A stretch of DNA of 5,544 bases from Acidobacteriaceae bacterium (GCA_030049955.1 JASIJX010000025.1:1-5544); one strand, 5' to 3'. Positions 1 through 5,530 are shown, counted from the stretch's first letter. The notes: generated by a model from the letters alone, not told the origin. Program-made: numbers and translations.

Positions 1-297
1 TACGTCTATTTCCAGGCTTACAAGCAGCAGGCGCAGGCTTCCACGCAGCAGACGACTGCTTCGCAACAGCCTCTCTTTGCCTTCGTCACGCTCTATCAGG
101 GCGGAAAGAAGTTGTTTGAAACGCCGCCAAAATCGATTGCCCCCAATCCCGCAAGCCGACTGGGCACCATGCCGCTGAATTTTGACCTTGGCCTGGATCA
201 GCTTCCGCGCGGCCAGTACGACTGTCAGGTCACAGTAATCGACCCGTCCACACAGAAGGCCGCTTTCTGGCGCGCGCCCATCATGCTTGTGCAGTAA
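1..297 (+). CDS. C-terminal fragment of a VWFA-related (acidobacterial-type) protein
   Basis: The frame is open from the first base and ends at TAA 295-297, so the gene starts left of the window and only about 98 residues are visible. A Gln/Thr/Ser-rich linker (roughly residues 5-22) leads into a compact beta-rich tail containing FAFVTLYQGGKKLFETPP, a segment LDQLPRGQYDCQVTVID, and the end QKAAFWRAPIMLVQ. This 'G-x-Y-D-C-Q-V-T-V-x-D-P ... K-A-A-F-W-x-A-P-x-M-L-V' ending is what I recall from the C-termini of VWFA-related proteins found in large numbers in Acidobacteriota. Those are usually secreted proteins with a von Willebrand factor A domain followed by a beta-sandwich tail. The VWA domain and any signal peptide would lie outside the window, so neither can be confirmed. 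The function of the family is not known to me. The next gene is convergent, so this is the 3' end of its unit. Confidence 0.72.
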   Translation, partial: YVYFQAYKQQAQASTQQTTASQQPLFAFVTLYQGGKKLFETPPKSIAPNPASRLGTMPLNFDLGLDQLPRGQYDCQVTVIDPSTQKAAFWRAPIMLVQ

Positions 298-299
298 GA

Positions 300-344
300 G
301 CGCATGCTGAACGGAGCCGGTCTCCGTCCGGCAACCGGATGCGC
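300..344 (+). other. Foldable three-way-junction-like segment just after the stop codon
   Basis: Beginning three bases after the TAA stop, GCGCAT (300-305) can pair with ATGCGC (339-344). This encloses two further hairpins: ACGGAG/CTCCGT (311-316 with 322-327, loop CCGGT) and CCGG/CCGG (328-331 with 335-338, loop CAA). No run of T follows (CTTATC), so it is not a textbook intrinsic terminator. It could be a 3'-end processing or stability structure, or remnant repeat sequence. The pairings are read directly from the sequence; any role is inference. Confidence 0.35.
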
Positions 345-402
345 CTTATCGATCTCGTCAGTACCCGCATATAGCGATCACCTAAGTCTGATGAAACATG
401 GA

Positions 403-492
403 TTTGTCATCCTGAGCGGAGCGCGTTTTGGGCCCCGCTCACGGCTTTATCGTGAGTGGGGTAAGCGGAGCGAAGGATCTGTGGTTGTTTTT
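403..492. repeat. Palindromic intergenic repeat element (GTCATCCTGAGCG type) with internal hairpin
   Basis: The left end reads GTCATCCTGAGCGGAGCG and the right end AGCGGAGCGAAGGATCT followed by GTGGTTGTTTTT. The ends ATCCT (409-413) and AGGAT (474-478) are inverted. The 9-mer AGCGGAGCG is directly repeated at 415-423 and 464-472. Between the copies is a strong hairpin: CCCCGCTCACG (433-443), loop GCTTTAT, and CGTGAGTGGGG (451-461), which is 11 pairs with one G-T wobble. Sequences of the form GTCATCCTGAGCGAAGCGAAGGATCT are familiar to me as dispersed intergenic repeats in Acidobacteriota and other phyla. That is recollection, not a search. It lies between convergent genes, where it could also act as a bidirectional transcript-end structure, although neither side has a good T-run beside the stem. 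Confidence 0.55.
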
Positions 493-514
493 CCCACTTC
501 TAGTCCGGCGTTGC

Positions 515-562
515 GCTGCAGAGCCATTCAACCTATATGCTGCAGAGCTATGCAACCTATAT
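515..562. repeat. Two tandem copies of a 24-bp unit
   Basis: Bases 515-538 and 539-562 are abutting copies of a 24-bp unit that starts GCTGCAGAGC and ends CAACCTATAT. They match at 22 of 24 positions, differing at 525/549 (C/T) and 528/552 (T/G). The pair ends 11 bp before the stop codon of the convergent phosphoesterase gene and is richer in A and T than its surroundings. Two copies without a spacer is a tandem duplication rather than a CRISPR array. No function is evident. Confidence 0.75.
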
Positions 563-573
563 ATTGATACGCC

Positions 574-1917
574 CTAGTCATCATCCGGTGGCCCGCTGGG
601 TTTTTCGCGCAAAATATCCTCCGGCCTCATCCGCGTCTTCACAGGCATGAAGGCCGTAGGCGTCTGGTTGTAATCGAAGCAGTCGTTGAAATTGTCCGTA
701 GCTGCATCGCGCGCGCCCAGATTCGGCAAACCCCAGTTCGTCTCGATGAAGGCAAGCAGTCCGCTCACCTCATGGAACTGGTGGGAAACATATCCGTGGC
801 GCGCCCAGGGCGAAACCACGAGCACCGGGACGCGGAATCCAGGCCCCATCTTGTCTACCGACGGCGGAGCCACGTGATCGTACCAACCGCCCCAGTCATC
901 CCATGCGATGAAGATGGCCGTGGAGTTCCAGAACTGGCTCTGACCAATCGCGTTCACAATCGAAGCCACCCACTCCGGTCCTTCCGTGCCGGAGCCGGGA
1001 TGGTCGGAGTGGCTCCAGTCGGGAACGATCCACGTCACCTGGGCCAGTTCCCCATGCTGAATATCGGTAAGAACCTTCGCCTGCGGCGAAATGACGTTTT
1101 GGTTCCAGTCCGGTCCGTAGCGAATGTGGCGAATGGCCTGATATGCAGAGAGAATGTAGAAATTATCGGCGCTGCCCGGAGCATAGTACCGCCAGGTAAT
1201 GTGCTTGGCGTCGAGCAGGTCCGCCATCGTGCGGTAATCGAAGCACGGAAACACGCCTGGGGCCTCGGTGTCTGGCGTAGCGCCTATCAGAGCCGCAGTG
1301 GTGTTCGGAGGGGCATCGCAGCCCCACACGTTGCCCGTCGGGTTTTCTGCCACGCCGCCCGACTGGCCGGCAATCATGTACTGGTGGGCGACAAAGCTGG
1401 GCCCGGTATTGGCCTGGAACATGCGATCGCCGATGGTGTACTGAAGAGCAAGCTGCCAGTACGCCTCTACGTCTTTGCGCGGCACATAGGAGTAAGGAAG
1501 CGTCGCCGGACTGGCATCTTCCTGCGCAAACCCATCCATATCGCCTTGGTCCCAGTCCCTCCACCAATCCATATGGGTGTGGTTCAGATCGCGCGAATCA
1601 CCCAGCGAAATGGGCCTGAGCGGAATTTCCGTGGTCCCGTTCATTCCCGACTGCACGGTATCGGCGCCCGGAAATCCGTTGAACAAATTATCGAAGCTGC
1701 GATTCTCCTGCATGATGACGACGACGTGCTGGATGGGAGAACCGTCGACGGGAGAAACAGTGCTGGCGGTAACCGGCGGCGAAGGCGTGTAGATGAAATT
1801 GGCCGAGCAGCCGGCCACGGCCGCAATGGCGGAGGCGCACACGAGCAACGCAAGGCGGCGCGCGGGTCTCCGCACTCCGTCGTGGCGCAGGCCACTCGTC
1901 TGGCGCATAAGCACCAT
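574..1917 (-). CDS. Phosphoesterase-family lipoprotein (phospholipase C / acid phosphatase-like)
   Basis: This gene encodes 447 residues. Residues 1-37 form a lipoprotein signal: a basic n-region (RRPARR, 16-21), a hydrophobic core, and lipobox V34-A35-G36-C37, so the mature protein is probably lipid-anchored at Cys37. The catalytic domain begins with QENRSFD (70-76), the hallmark of the phosphoesterase family (Pfam PF04185; phospholipase C and AcpA-type acid phosphatases). Other family-like motifs are LNHTH (111-115), TGPSFVAH (171-178, S174 a candidate nucleophile), DWSHSDHP (300-307) and [11 protein letters not shown] (339-349). By analogy with AcpA, E71, N72, S174, H303, H306, D340, D341 and H348 are likely metal or catalytic residues, but I did not align them. 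The family hydrolyses phosphomono- or diesters; the substrate here is unknown. The ATG at 1917 was chosen because GGAGG lies 10 bases upstream and the signal peptide follows. The frame stays open upstream to 2046, but that extension has no recognisable content. The gene is divergent from coaD. Confidence 0.9.
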   Translation of the reverse strand: MVLMRQTSGLRHDGVRRPARRLALLVCASAIAAVAGCSANFIYTPSPPVTASTVSPVDGSPIQHVVVIMQENRSFDNLFNGFPGADTVQSGMNGTTEIPLRPISLGDSRDLNHTHMDWWRDWDQGDMDGFAQEDASPATLPYSYVPRKDVEAYWQLALQYTIGDRMFQANTGPSFVAHQYMIAGQSGGVAENPTGNVWGCDAPPNTTAALIGATPDTEAPGVFPCFDYRTMADLLDAKHITWRYYAPGSADNFYILSAYQAIRHIRYGPDWNQNVISPQAKVLTDIQHGELAQVTWIVPDWSHSDHPGSGTEGPEWVASIVNAIGQSQFWNSTAIFIAWDDWGGWYDHVAPPSVDKMGPGFRVPVLVVSPWARHGYVSHQFHEVSGLLAFIETNWGLPNLGARDAATDNFNDCFDYNQTPTAFMPVKTRMRPEDILREKPSGPPDDD

Positions 1918-1927
1918 CTTCACGCAA

Positions 1928-1932
1928 CCTCC
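1928..1932 (-). promoter_or_regulatory. Ribosome binding site fixing the phosphoesterase start
   Basis: On the minus strand GGAGG is followed by a 10-base spacer and the ATG at 1917-1915. The Met is followed shortly by a well-formed lipoprotein signal peptide. This supports the internal start over the longer open frame beginning with TTG at 2046. Confidence 0.7.
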
Positions 1933-1947
1933 GGGGTACACAAACAA

Positions 1948-1971
1948 TGTACGACGGTTCTCGTCAGTACA
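1948..1971. promoter_or_regulatory. Dyad (operator-like or leader hairpin) upstream of the phosphoesterase gene
   Basis: TGTAC (1948-1952) and GTACA (1967-1971) are inverted. Inside them GACG (1953-1956) and CGTC (1962-1965) can also pair, leaving one extra base on one side. The dyad ends about 30 bp before the phosphoesterase ATG. It could bind a dimeric regulator or fold in the mRNA leader. The symmetry is visible in the sequence; its function is inference. Confidence 0.3.
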
Positions 1972-2044
1972 AGAGTGGTGCAGGTCACTCGCCAGCAAAG
2001 CGTTCTCCGGCTTGTGCAATGAACTCGGCCAGCAGTGTAACAGC

Positions 2045-2073
2045 AAAAAGCCGCGCTTGGCTCTGCGCTTTTT
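2045..2073. other. Hairpin flanked by A5 and T5, terminator-like, in the divergent region
   Basis: AAAAAGC (2045-2051) pairs with GCTTTTT (2067-2073). Inside, GC can extend the stem after a one-base bulge, leaving a loop around TTGGCTCT. An A-run/hairpin/T-run arrangement is typical of bidirectional intrinsic terminators. Here it lies between two divergent start codons (1917 and 2131), where a terminator is unexpected unless it insulates the two units or stops antisense transcripts. An overlapping alternative helix, GCTTG/CAAGC (2055-2059 with 2076-2080), competes with it. Confidence 0.35.
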
Positions 2074-2104
2074 GGCAAGCGGCTGGGGTCAGGCCTTCTG
2101 CCGC

Positions 2105-2113
2105 TGGTAAAAT
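2105..2113 (+). promoter_or_regulatory. Candidate extended -10 promoter element for coaD
   Basis: TGGTAAAAT (2105-2113) fits the extended -10 pattern TGnTATAAT, with TAAAAT matching five of six bases. No good -35 box lies 17 bp upstream, which is tolerated for extended -10 promoters. Transcription would start near 2120, giving a very short leader of about 10 bases and cutting into the weak AAAGAG ribosome-binding-like sequence at 2118-2123. The real promoter may therefore be elsewhere. Confidence 0.3.
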
Positions 2114-2130
2114 GCTGAAAGAGCAGCAAG

Positions 2131-2619
2131 ATGCCCGTCACGGCGCTTTACCCTGGCACCTTCGATCCACCCACAAACGGCCACGTGGACCTGATCCAGC
2201 GCGGCTCCAAGCTCTTTGACCGGCTCACGGTCGGCATCCTTGTCAACCCGGTCAAGAACCCGCTGTTTACCGTCTGTGAACGCGTCGAGATGCTCAAAGA
2301 GGCCACGGGCTCGCTCAAAAACGTAACGGTGGCCACCTTTAACGGCCTGATGGTGGACTTTGCGCGCGAGCAGGGCGTTTCGGCGGTGCTGCGCGGCATC
2401 CGCGCCATCTCCGATTACGAGCACGAGTTCCAGATGGCGCTGATGAACCGGCGGCTTGCGCCCGAAATTGAGACAGTTTTTTTGCAGCCTGCCGGCCGGT
2501 ACTCCTTTGTAAGTTCGCGCATGGTCAAGGAAGTCTTCAGCTTTGGCGGCGATGTGACCGGCCTGGTGCCACCGAACGTGCTCAAGCGGCTGCGGGAGCG
2601 CATCCAGAACGGCGCGTAG
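2131..2619 (+). CDS. coaD: Phosphopantetheine adenylyltransferase (PPAT)
   Basis: This cytoplasmic enzyme transfers AMP from ATP to 4'-phosphopantetheine, giving dephospho-CoA and pyrophosphate, the penultimate step of coenzyme A synthesis. Its 162 residues match the usual bacterial CoaD length. The N-terminal nucleotidyltransferase signature YPGTFDPPTNGH places T10 and H18 at the numbering of the E. coli nucleotide-binding residues. R88-G-I-R91 within VLRGIRAISDYEHEF matches the conserved RGLRxxxDxExE block. NRRLAPEIETVFL (106-118) and YSFVSSRMVKEV (124-135) match the conserved pantetheine/ATP region. The ATG start is set by the typical distance to the TxGH motif; AAAGAG at 2118-2123 is a modest ribosome binding site. 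The aminotransferase follows 60 bp downstream on the same strand with no terminator between, so cotranscription is likely. Two oddities are a T7 run at 2477-2483 and a stop codon inside a GC hairpin. Confidence 0.97.
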   Translation: MPVTALYPGTFDPPTNGHVDLIQRGSKLFDRLTVGILVNPVKNPLFTVCERVEMLKEATGSLKNVTVATFNGLMVDFAREQGVSAVLRGIRAISDYEHEFQMALMNRRLAPEIETVFLQPAGRYSFVSSRMVKEVFSFGGDVTGLVPPNVLKRLRERIQNGA

Positions 2620-2625
2620 CGCGCC
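2611..2625 (+). other. GC-only hairpin with the coaD stop codon in its loop
   Basis: GGCGCG (2611-2616) and CGCGCC (2620-2625) are perfect inverted arms, and the three-base loop TAG (2617-2619) is the coaD stop codon. No T-run follows, so it is not an intrinsic terminator. It might influence translation termination, coupling to the next gene or mRNA stability, or be chance in GC-rich DNA. Confidence 0.5.
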
Positions 2626-2679
2626 AACCCACGCCCCCATTTGGTCGTACGGCCTGAATCTGTCAAGATAGAAGATGAT

Positions 2680-3876
2680 ATGACCGTCTCCGCTCCCGCA
2701 AATGTCTTTGCCGAACGCATCGGCCGCATCGAAGTTTCTGCCACCATGGCCGTAGCCGCCGAGGCTGCCAAACTGCGCGCCCAGGGCGCCAACCTGGTGG
2801 ATTTCGGCGCCGGCGAACCCCATTTTTCCACCCCGCGCCACATCAAGGACGCGGCCATCGCGGCCATCGAAGCGAACTTCACCCGCTACACCGTCGTGCC
2901 CGGCATCCCCGACGTCCGCAAGGCCATCGTCGACCGGCACGCCTGCGACTTCGGCTCTGACTATTCAATCGACGAGGCCGTCTTCACCGTCGGCGGCAAG
3001 CATGCGCTCTTCAATGCCATCGAGGTGCTGGTCGACCACGGCGACGAAGTCATCCTGCCCGTCCCCTATTGGGTGAGCTTCAAAGACATCATTCAGTACG
3101 CCGGCGGCAAAGTAATATTCCTCGAAACCAGCGAGGCGGAGAACTTCCGCATCACCGCCGACGCCATTGAGCGCGCAATCACGCCCCGGACCAAGGCCAT
3201 CATTCTCAACTCGCCGTCGAACCCGGCAGGCTCGGTGGTTTCGGCAGCGGACCTGGAGCGCATCGTGCGGCTGGCGCACGAGCGCGGTATCTTCCTGCTT
3301 CTCGACGAGTGCTATGTTTACCTCAACTACGCCGGCAAGTGCGTCTCCGGCGGCTCATACACGTGGGCCAAGGAGCACCTCGTCATTCTCGGATCGCTCT
3401 CCAAGACCTACGCGATGACCGGCTGGCGCGCCGGCTACGCGCTGGCTTCGAAGCCCGTGATTGCCAACCTGAGCAAGCTGCAGTCGCAATCCACCTCGAA
3501 CGCGACCAGCATTGTGCAAAAGGCGGCAATTGCTGCAGTCGCCGGCCCGCAGGACTGCGTTGCTGAGTTCCGCGCCGAGTTCATCGATCTGCGCGATTAC
3601 ATGCTGGCCAAGCTCCGGGCGATTCCCGGCGTAACCTGCACCACGCCCGAGGGCGCGTTTTACGTCTACCCGAACATTTCCGCCTACATTGGCAAGGGCG
3701 GCATCCGCACGGCAACAGAGTTGGCCACGCGCATGCTGCATGAGGCGCACGTGGTTGCAGTTCCGGGCGAAGCCTTCGGAACCGCCGAGCACATCCGCCT
3801 CTCCTACCCGGTCACAAAACAGAGCATCGACGAGGGAACGCGCCGCATGGGCGAATTCCTGACCGGATTGCGTTAA
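2680..3876 (+). CDS. PLP-dependent class I aminotransferase, aspartate aminotransferase-like
   Basis: This 398-residue fold-type I pyridoxal-phosphate enzyme is of typical length for bacterial AspB-type aminotransferases, which exchange amino groups between aspartate or related amino acids and 2-oxo acids. Visible landmarks are FGAGEPHFSTP (42-52), the cofactor phosphate-binding VGGKHA (104-109), VPYW (128-131, Trp131 likely stacking on the cofactor ring), NSPSNPAG (177-184), LLLDECY (206-212, D209 and Y212 contacting the PLP ring), SLSKTYAMTGWRAGY (239-253) with Schiff-base Lys242, and IRLSY (372-376) with Arg373 as the likely alpha-carboxylate anchor. The ATG at 2680 is preferred because it leaves the usual short N-terminal arm (RIGRIEVSATMAV); an open TTG 13 codons upstream adds nothing recognisable. 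It probably shares a transcript with coaD and ends in a strong terminator. Exact specificity (aspartate, aromatic, prephenate or other) cannot be read from the sequence. Compared with the common GEPDF and T-K-Y-T patterns, this copy has GEPHF (H48) and T-R-Y-T (R69). Confidence 0.93.
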   Translation: MTVSAPANVFAERIGRIEVSATMAVAAEAAKLRAQGANLVDFGAGEPHFSTPRHIKDAAIAAIEANFTRYTVVPGIPDVRKAIVDRHACDFGSDYSIDEAVFTVGGKHALFNAIEVLVDHGDEVILPVPYWVSFKDIIQYAGGKVIFLETSEAENFRITADAIERAITPRTKAIILNSPSNPAGSVVSAADLERIVRLAHERGIFLLLDECYVYLNYAGKCVSGGSYTWAKEHLVILGSLSKTYAMTGWRAGYALASKPVIANLSKLQSQSTSNATSIVQKAAIAAVAGPQDCVAEFRAEFIDLRDYMLAKLRAIPGVTCTTPEGAFYVYPNISAYIGKGGIRTATELATRMLHEAHVVAVPGEAFGTAEHIRLSYPVTKQSIDEGTRRMGEFLTGLR

Positions 3877-3900
3877 CGTAGTTTGAACACGATATGGTAC

Positions 3901-3932
3901 GGATGCGGGCCGCGGGTCCGCATCCCGTTTTT
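3901..3932 (+). terminator. Strong intrinsic terminator after the aminotransferase gene
   Basis: GGATGCGGGCC (3901-3911) pairs with GGTCCGCATCC (3915-3925) over 11 positions, including one G-T wobble, around a GCG loop. CG and then five T (3928-3932), continuing CTT, follow. It begins 24 bases after the stop codon and cleanly closes the coaD-aminotransferase unit. Confidence 0.88.
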
Positions 3933-3935
3933 CTT

Positions 3936-4134
3936 CACAAGATAAGCGGCTTCGTTCCGCAACCGCTCCTGGATCTCCAATTCCTTTCCGCTGCGCCCAG
4001 CGGCGTTTCTTCCCTTATCGGCGTCCAACATGCGAGTACACCATGCAGCATCTAAGGCTCAGAAGGGGATACCTTTAGACAACCCTTAGCCTCCCTGTGC
4101 AAACCTTGTCTCATTCGGATAGGATATCTTTCCA
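3936..4134 (+). other. Gene-free leader between the terminator and manC
   Basis: I see no coding sequence in this roughly 200-bp stretch. It holds a short GC hairpin, CCGCTG/CAGCGG (3988-3993 with 3998-4003, loop CGCC), followed by an interrupted T-rich tract (CGTTTCTTCCCTT) that might act as a second, weaker terminator. GATAAG (3941-3946) and CTTATC (4014-4019) could enclose it. The manC ribosome binding site is probably AGGA at 4121-4124, 10 bases before the ATG. I could not pick out a convincing promoter, though one is expected here. Confidence 0.35.
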
Positions 4135-5253
4135 ATGTTGAAGTCTATCGATTTTCGTCCCGTGATTCTGGCTGGCGGCAGCGGCACCCGGTTCTGGCCG
4201 CGTTCCCGCCGCGCCCGCGCCAAGCAGGTCCTTGCACTCGACGGCGAACGTTCCATGATCCAGCAGACGGTCGAGCGCCTCAAGCCGCTGGCCTCGCTGG
4301 ACAAGACGTGGATCGTTACCAACAGTTTCCTCGCCCAGGAGATTGCCGACCAGTTGCCCGGACTGCCGCAGGCGCAGCTCATCCAGGAGCCGGTCTCGCG
4401 CAATACGGCGCCGGCGTGCGGGCTGGCCGCCTTCATCATCGAGAAACAGAATCCCGAGGCCGTGCTCGGTGTATTCCCTTCCGACCACGTCATCGCCGAC
4501 GAGCCGCGCTTTTTGAAGGCCTTGCAGAAAGGGATCTCTCTGGCAGCTAAGGGCGACAACATCATCGTGCTCGGCATTGAGCCGCTGCGCGCCGAAACCG
4601 GCTACGGGTACATCGAGACCGGCGACGTTTCTAAAGACGATACCGCGCTGCACGTCCGGCGGTTCATCGAAAAGCCCAATCAGAATCGCGCCGAGGAGTT
4701 TGTGGCGGCGGGAAATTACTACTGGAACTCGGGAATGTTTCTCTGGTCGGCGCGCACGCTTGCCAACGCCGTGCGCGAGCACCTGCCGGAGACGGCCCCG
4801 CTGCTCGAATCGATCGCCGCAGCATATGGAACTCCGCGCTTCGACGAGGTCTTCCGCGAGCTCTACGCGAAGTGCGAGAACATCTCCGTGGATTACGCGG
4901 TCCTTGAGCCGCGCTCGGCCAAGGGTGAGCATCTTTCGCACCTCTACTGCCTGCCGGCAGAGTTCAGTTGGAACGATCTCGGTTCCTGGGCTTCGCTCTA
5001 CGAATATCAGCTCGAAACGCGGCTGCGCGGTGACGCCGAAGGCAACGTGGCGGATGCAGGCGGCCATCTGGCCATCGAGGCCAGCGACAACTACATCTTC
5101 AGCCCCAAAAAGTTCGTCGCGCTGGTAGGCGTGGAGAACCTCGTCGTGGTGGATACCGAGGACGCGCTCCTGATTGCGCGCCGCGACCACTCGCAGGACG
5201 TGGGCAAGATCGTGAAAGAGCTGAGCCTCACCGGACGAAGCGAGCTGATCTGA
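4135..5253 (+). CDS. manC: Mannose-1-phosphate guanylyltransferase
   Basis: The enzyme makes GDP-mannose and pyrophosphate from mannose-1-phosphate and GTP in the cytoplasm, supplying mannose (and often fucose or rhamnose derivatives) for exopolysaccharide, lipopolysaccharide or glycoprotein glycans. The 372 residues fit the single-function form; the C-terminal phosphomannose isomerase domain of longer bifunctional proteins (about 480 residues) is absent. Motifs in order are VILAGGSGTRFWPRSR (10-25, nucleotide loop), K30 in AKQVL (usually PKQFL), EPVSRNTAPA (85-94), FPSDHVI (114-120, metal-binding Asp117), GYGYIE (156-161), FIEKP (177-181), YYWNSGMFLW (195-204), SVDYAVLE (251-258), FSWNDLGSW (277-285), and a C-terminal beta region ending in VENLVVVDTEDALLIARRDHSQDVGKIV (as VENLVVVD 333-340 through GKIV 357-360). 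The start is the first ATG, at the normal distance from the nucleotide loop. It stands alone between a terminator and a long intergenic region, so no glycan pathway can be named from context. Confidence 0.95.
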   Translation: MLKSIDFRPVILAGGSGTRFWPRSRRARAKQVLALDGERSMIQQTVERLKPLASLDKTWIVTNSFLAQEIADQLPGLPQAQLIQEPVSRNTAPACGLAAFIIEKQNPEAVLGVFPSDHVIADEPRFLKALQKGISLAAKGDNIIVLGIEPLRAETGYGYIETGDVSKDDTALHVRRFIEKPNQNRAEEFVAAGNYYWNSGMFLWSARTLANAVREHLPETAPLLESIAAAYGTPRFDEVFRELYAKCENISVDYAVLEPRSAKGEHLSHLYCLPAEFSWNDLGSWASLYEYQLETRLRGDAEGNVADAGGHLAIEASDNYIFSPKKFVALVGVENLVVVDTEDALLIARRDHSQDVGKIVKELSLTGRSELI

Positions 5254-5286
5254 GGCATAGCTGAAAAAGCATTCTGCTATAGAGTC

Positions 5287-5376
5287 GGGGTGACGCGAGG
5301 AGTGGAATCGTCATCGCTTCGTAGCTGGTCCTGGAGTGCGATGCCGCCGCGAAGTTCACATAGCCTGCCCCTTTTT
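5287..5376 (+). other. Nested complementary segments ending in a T5 run, downstream of manC
   Basis: Three sets of arms are nested in order. GGG (5287-5289) can pair with CCC (5369-5371). GTGACGCG (5290-5297) can pair with CGCG (5348-5351) and TCAC (5356-5359), with a four-base bulge. CATCGC (5312-5317) pairs with GCGATG (5338-5343). TTTTT (5372-5376) follows at once. The fold could be the manC transcript end or a structured leader RNA for the next gene. Individual helices are short, so chance pairing in GC-rich DNA is possible. It matches no riboswitch family that I recognise. Confidence 0.3.
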
Positions 5377-5439
5377 CCGCATTCCGGTACATAGACGAAT
5401 TTGGGCGCTCACCAATCACCCAAGATTCACAAAGTAATG

Positions 5440-5467
5440 TTGCAACCCCGCGCCCCGGGGTGATAAA
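5440..5467 (+). promoter_or_regulatory. Possible promoter with palindromic spacer ahead of the last gene
   Basis: TTGCAA (5440-5445, four of six to TTGACA) and GATAAA (5462-5467, four of six to TATAAT, preceded by GT) are 16 bp apart. The interval is almost entirely the perfect inverted repeat ACCCCG/CGGGGT (5445-5450 with 5456-5461, loop CGCCC). A dimeric regulator binding the palindrome would sit directly on the promoter. The box matches are weak and the palindrome could instead be an RNA hairpin. Confidence 0.3.
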
Positions 5468-5517
5468 CGTTGTTTGCTCCCCTGAAATCTTTTCCCAGAT
5501 CGCTGAAAAACATCTCT

Positions 5518-5522
5518 GGAGG
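5518..5522 (+). promoter_or_regulatory. Strong ribosome binding site for the truncated last gene
   Basis: GGAGG is followed by an eight-base spacer (TTTGGCCG) and ATG at 5531, an ideal arrangement for translation initiation. It is the main evidence that a gene starts here. Confidence 0.6.
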
Positions 5523-5530
5523 TTTGGCCG

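Noticed and set aside
515..562. Possible CRISPR array
   Set aside because: Only two directly abutting copies with no spacers and no nearby cas genes.
304..567. 87-codon open frame on the + strand between convergent genes
   Set aside because: It runs through the palindromic repeat and the tandem 24-bp units; its C-terminal repeats (CRAIQPI, CRAMQPI) are just the translated DNA repeat, and no ribosome binding site is seen.
772..2022. 416-codon open frame on the + strand
   Set aside because: It is antisense to the phosphoesterase gene, which has clear family motifs and a signal peptide. The + strand translation is Arg/His-rich with no recognisable domain, as expected from GC-biased codon positions.
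2089..2940. 283-codon open frame on the - strand
   Set aside because: It lies opposite coaD and the start of the aminotransferase gene, both unmistakable; no motif in the antisense product.
4111..5190. 359-codon open frame on the - strand
   Set aside because: It is antisense to manC throughout, with no recognisable domain or ribosome binding site.
5290..5394. Short + strand frame (34 codons from GTG) after manC
   Set aside because: No ribosome binding site, Ser/Pro-rich random-looking product, and it overlaps the foldable segment.
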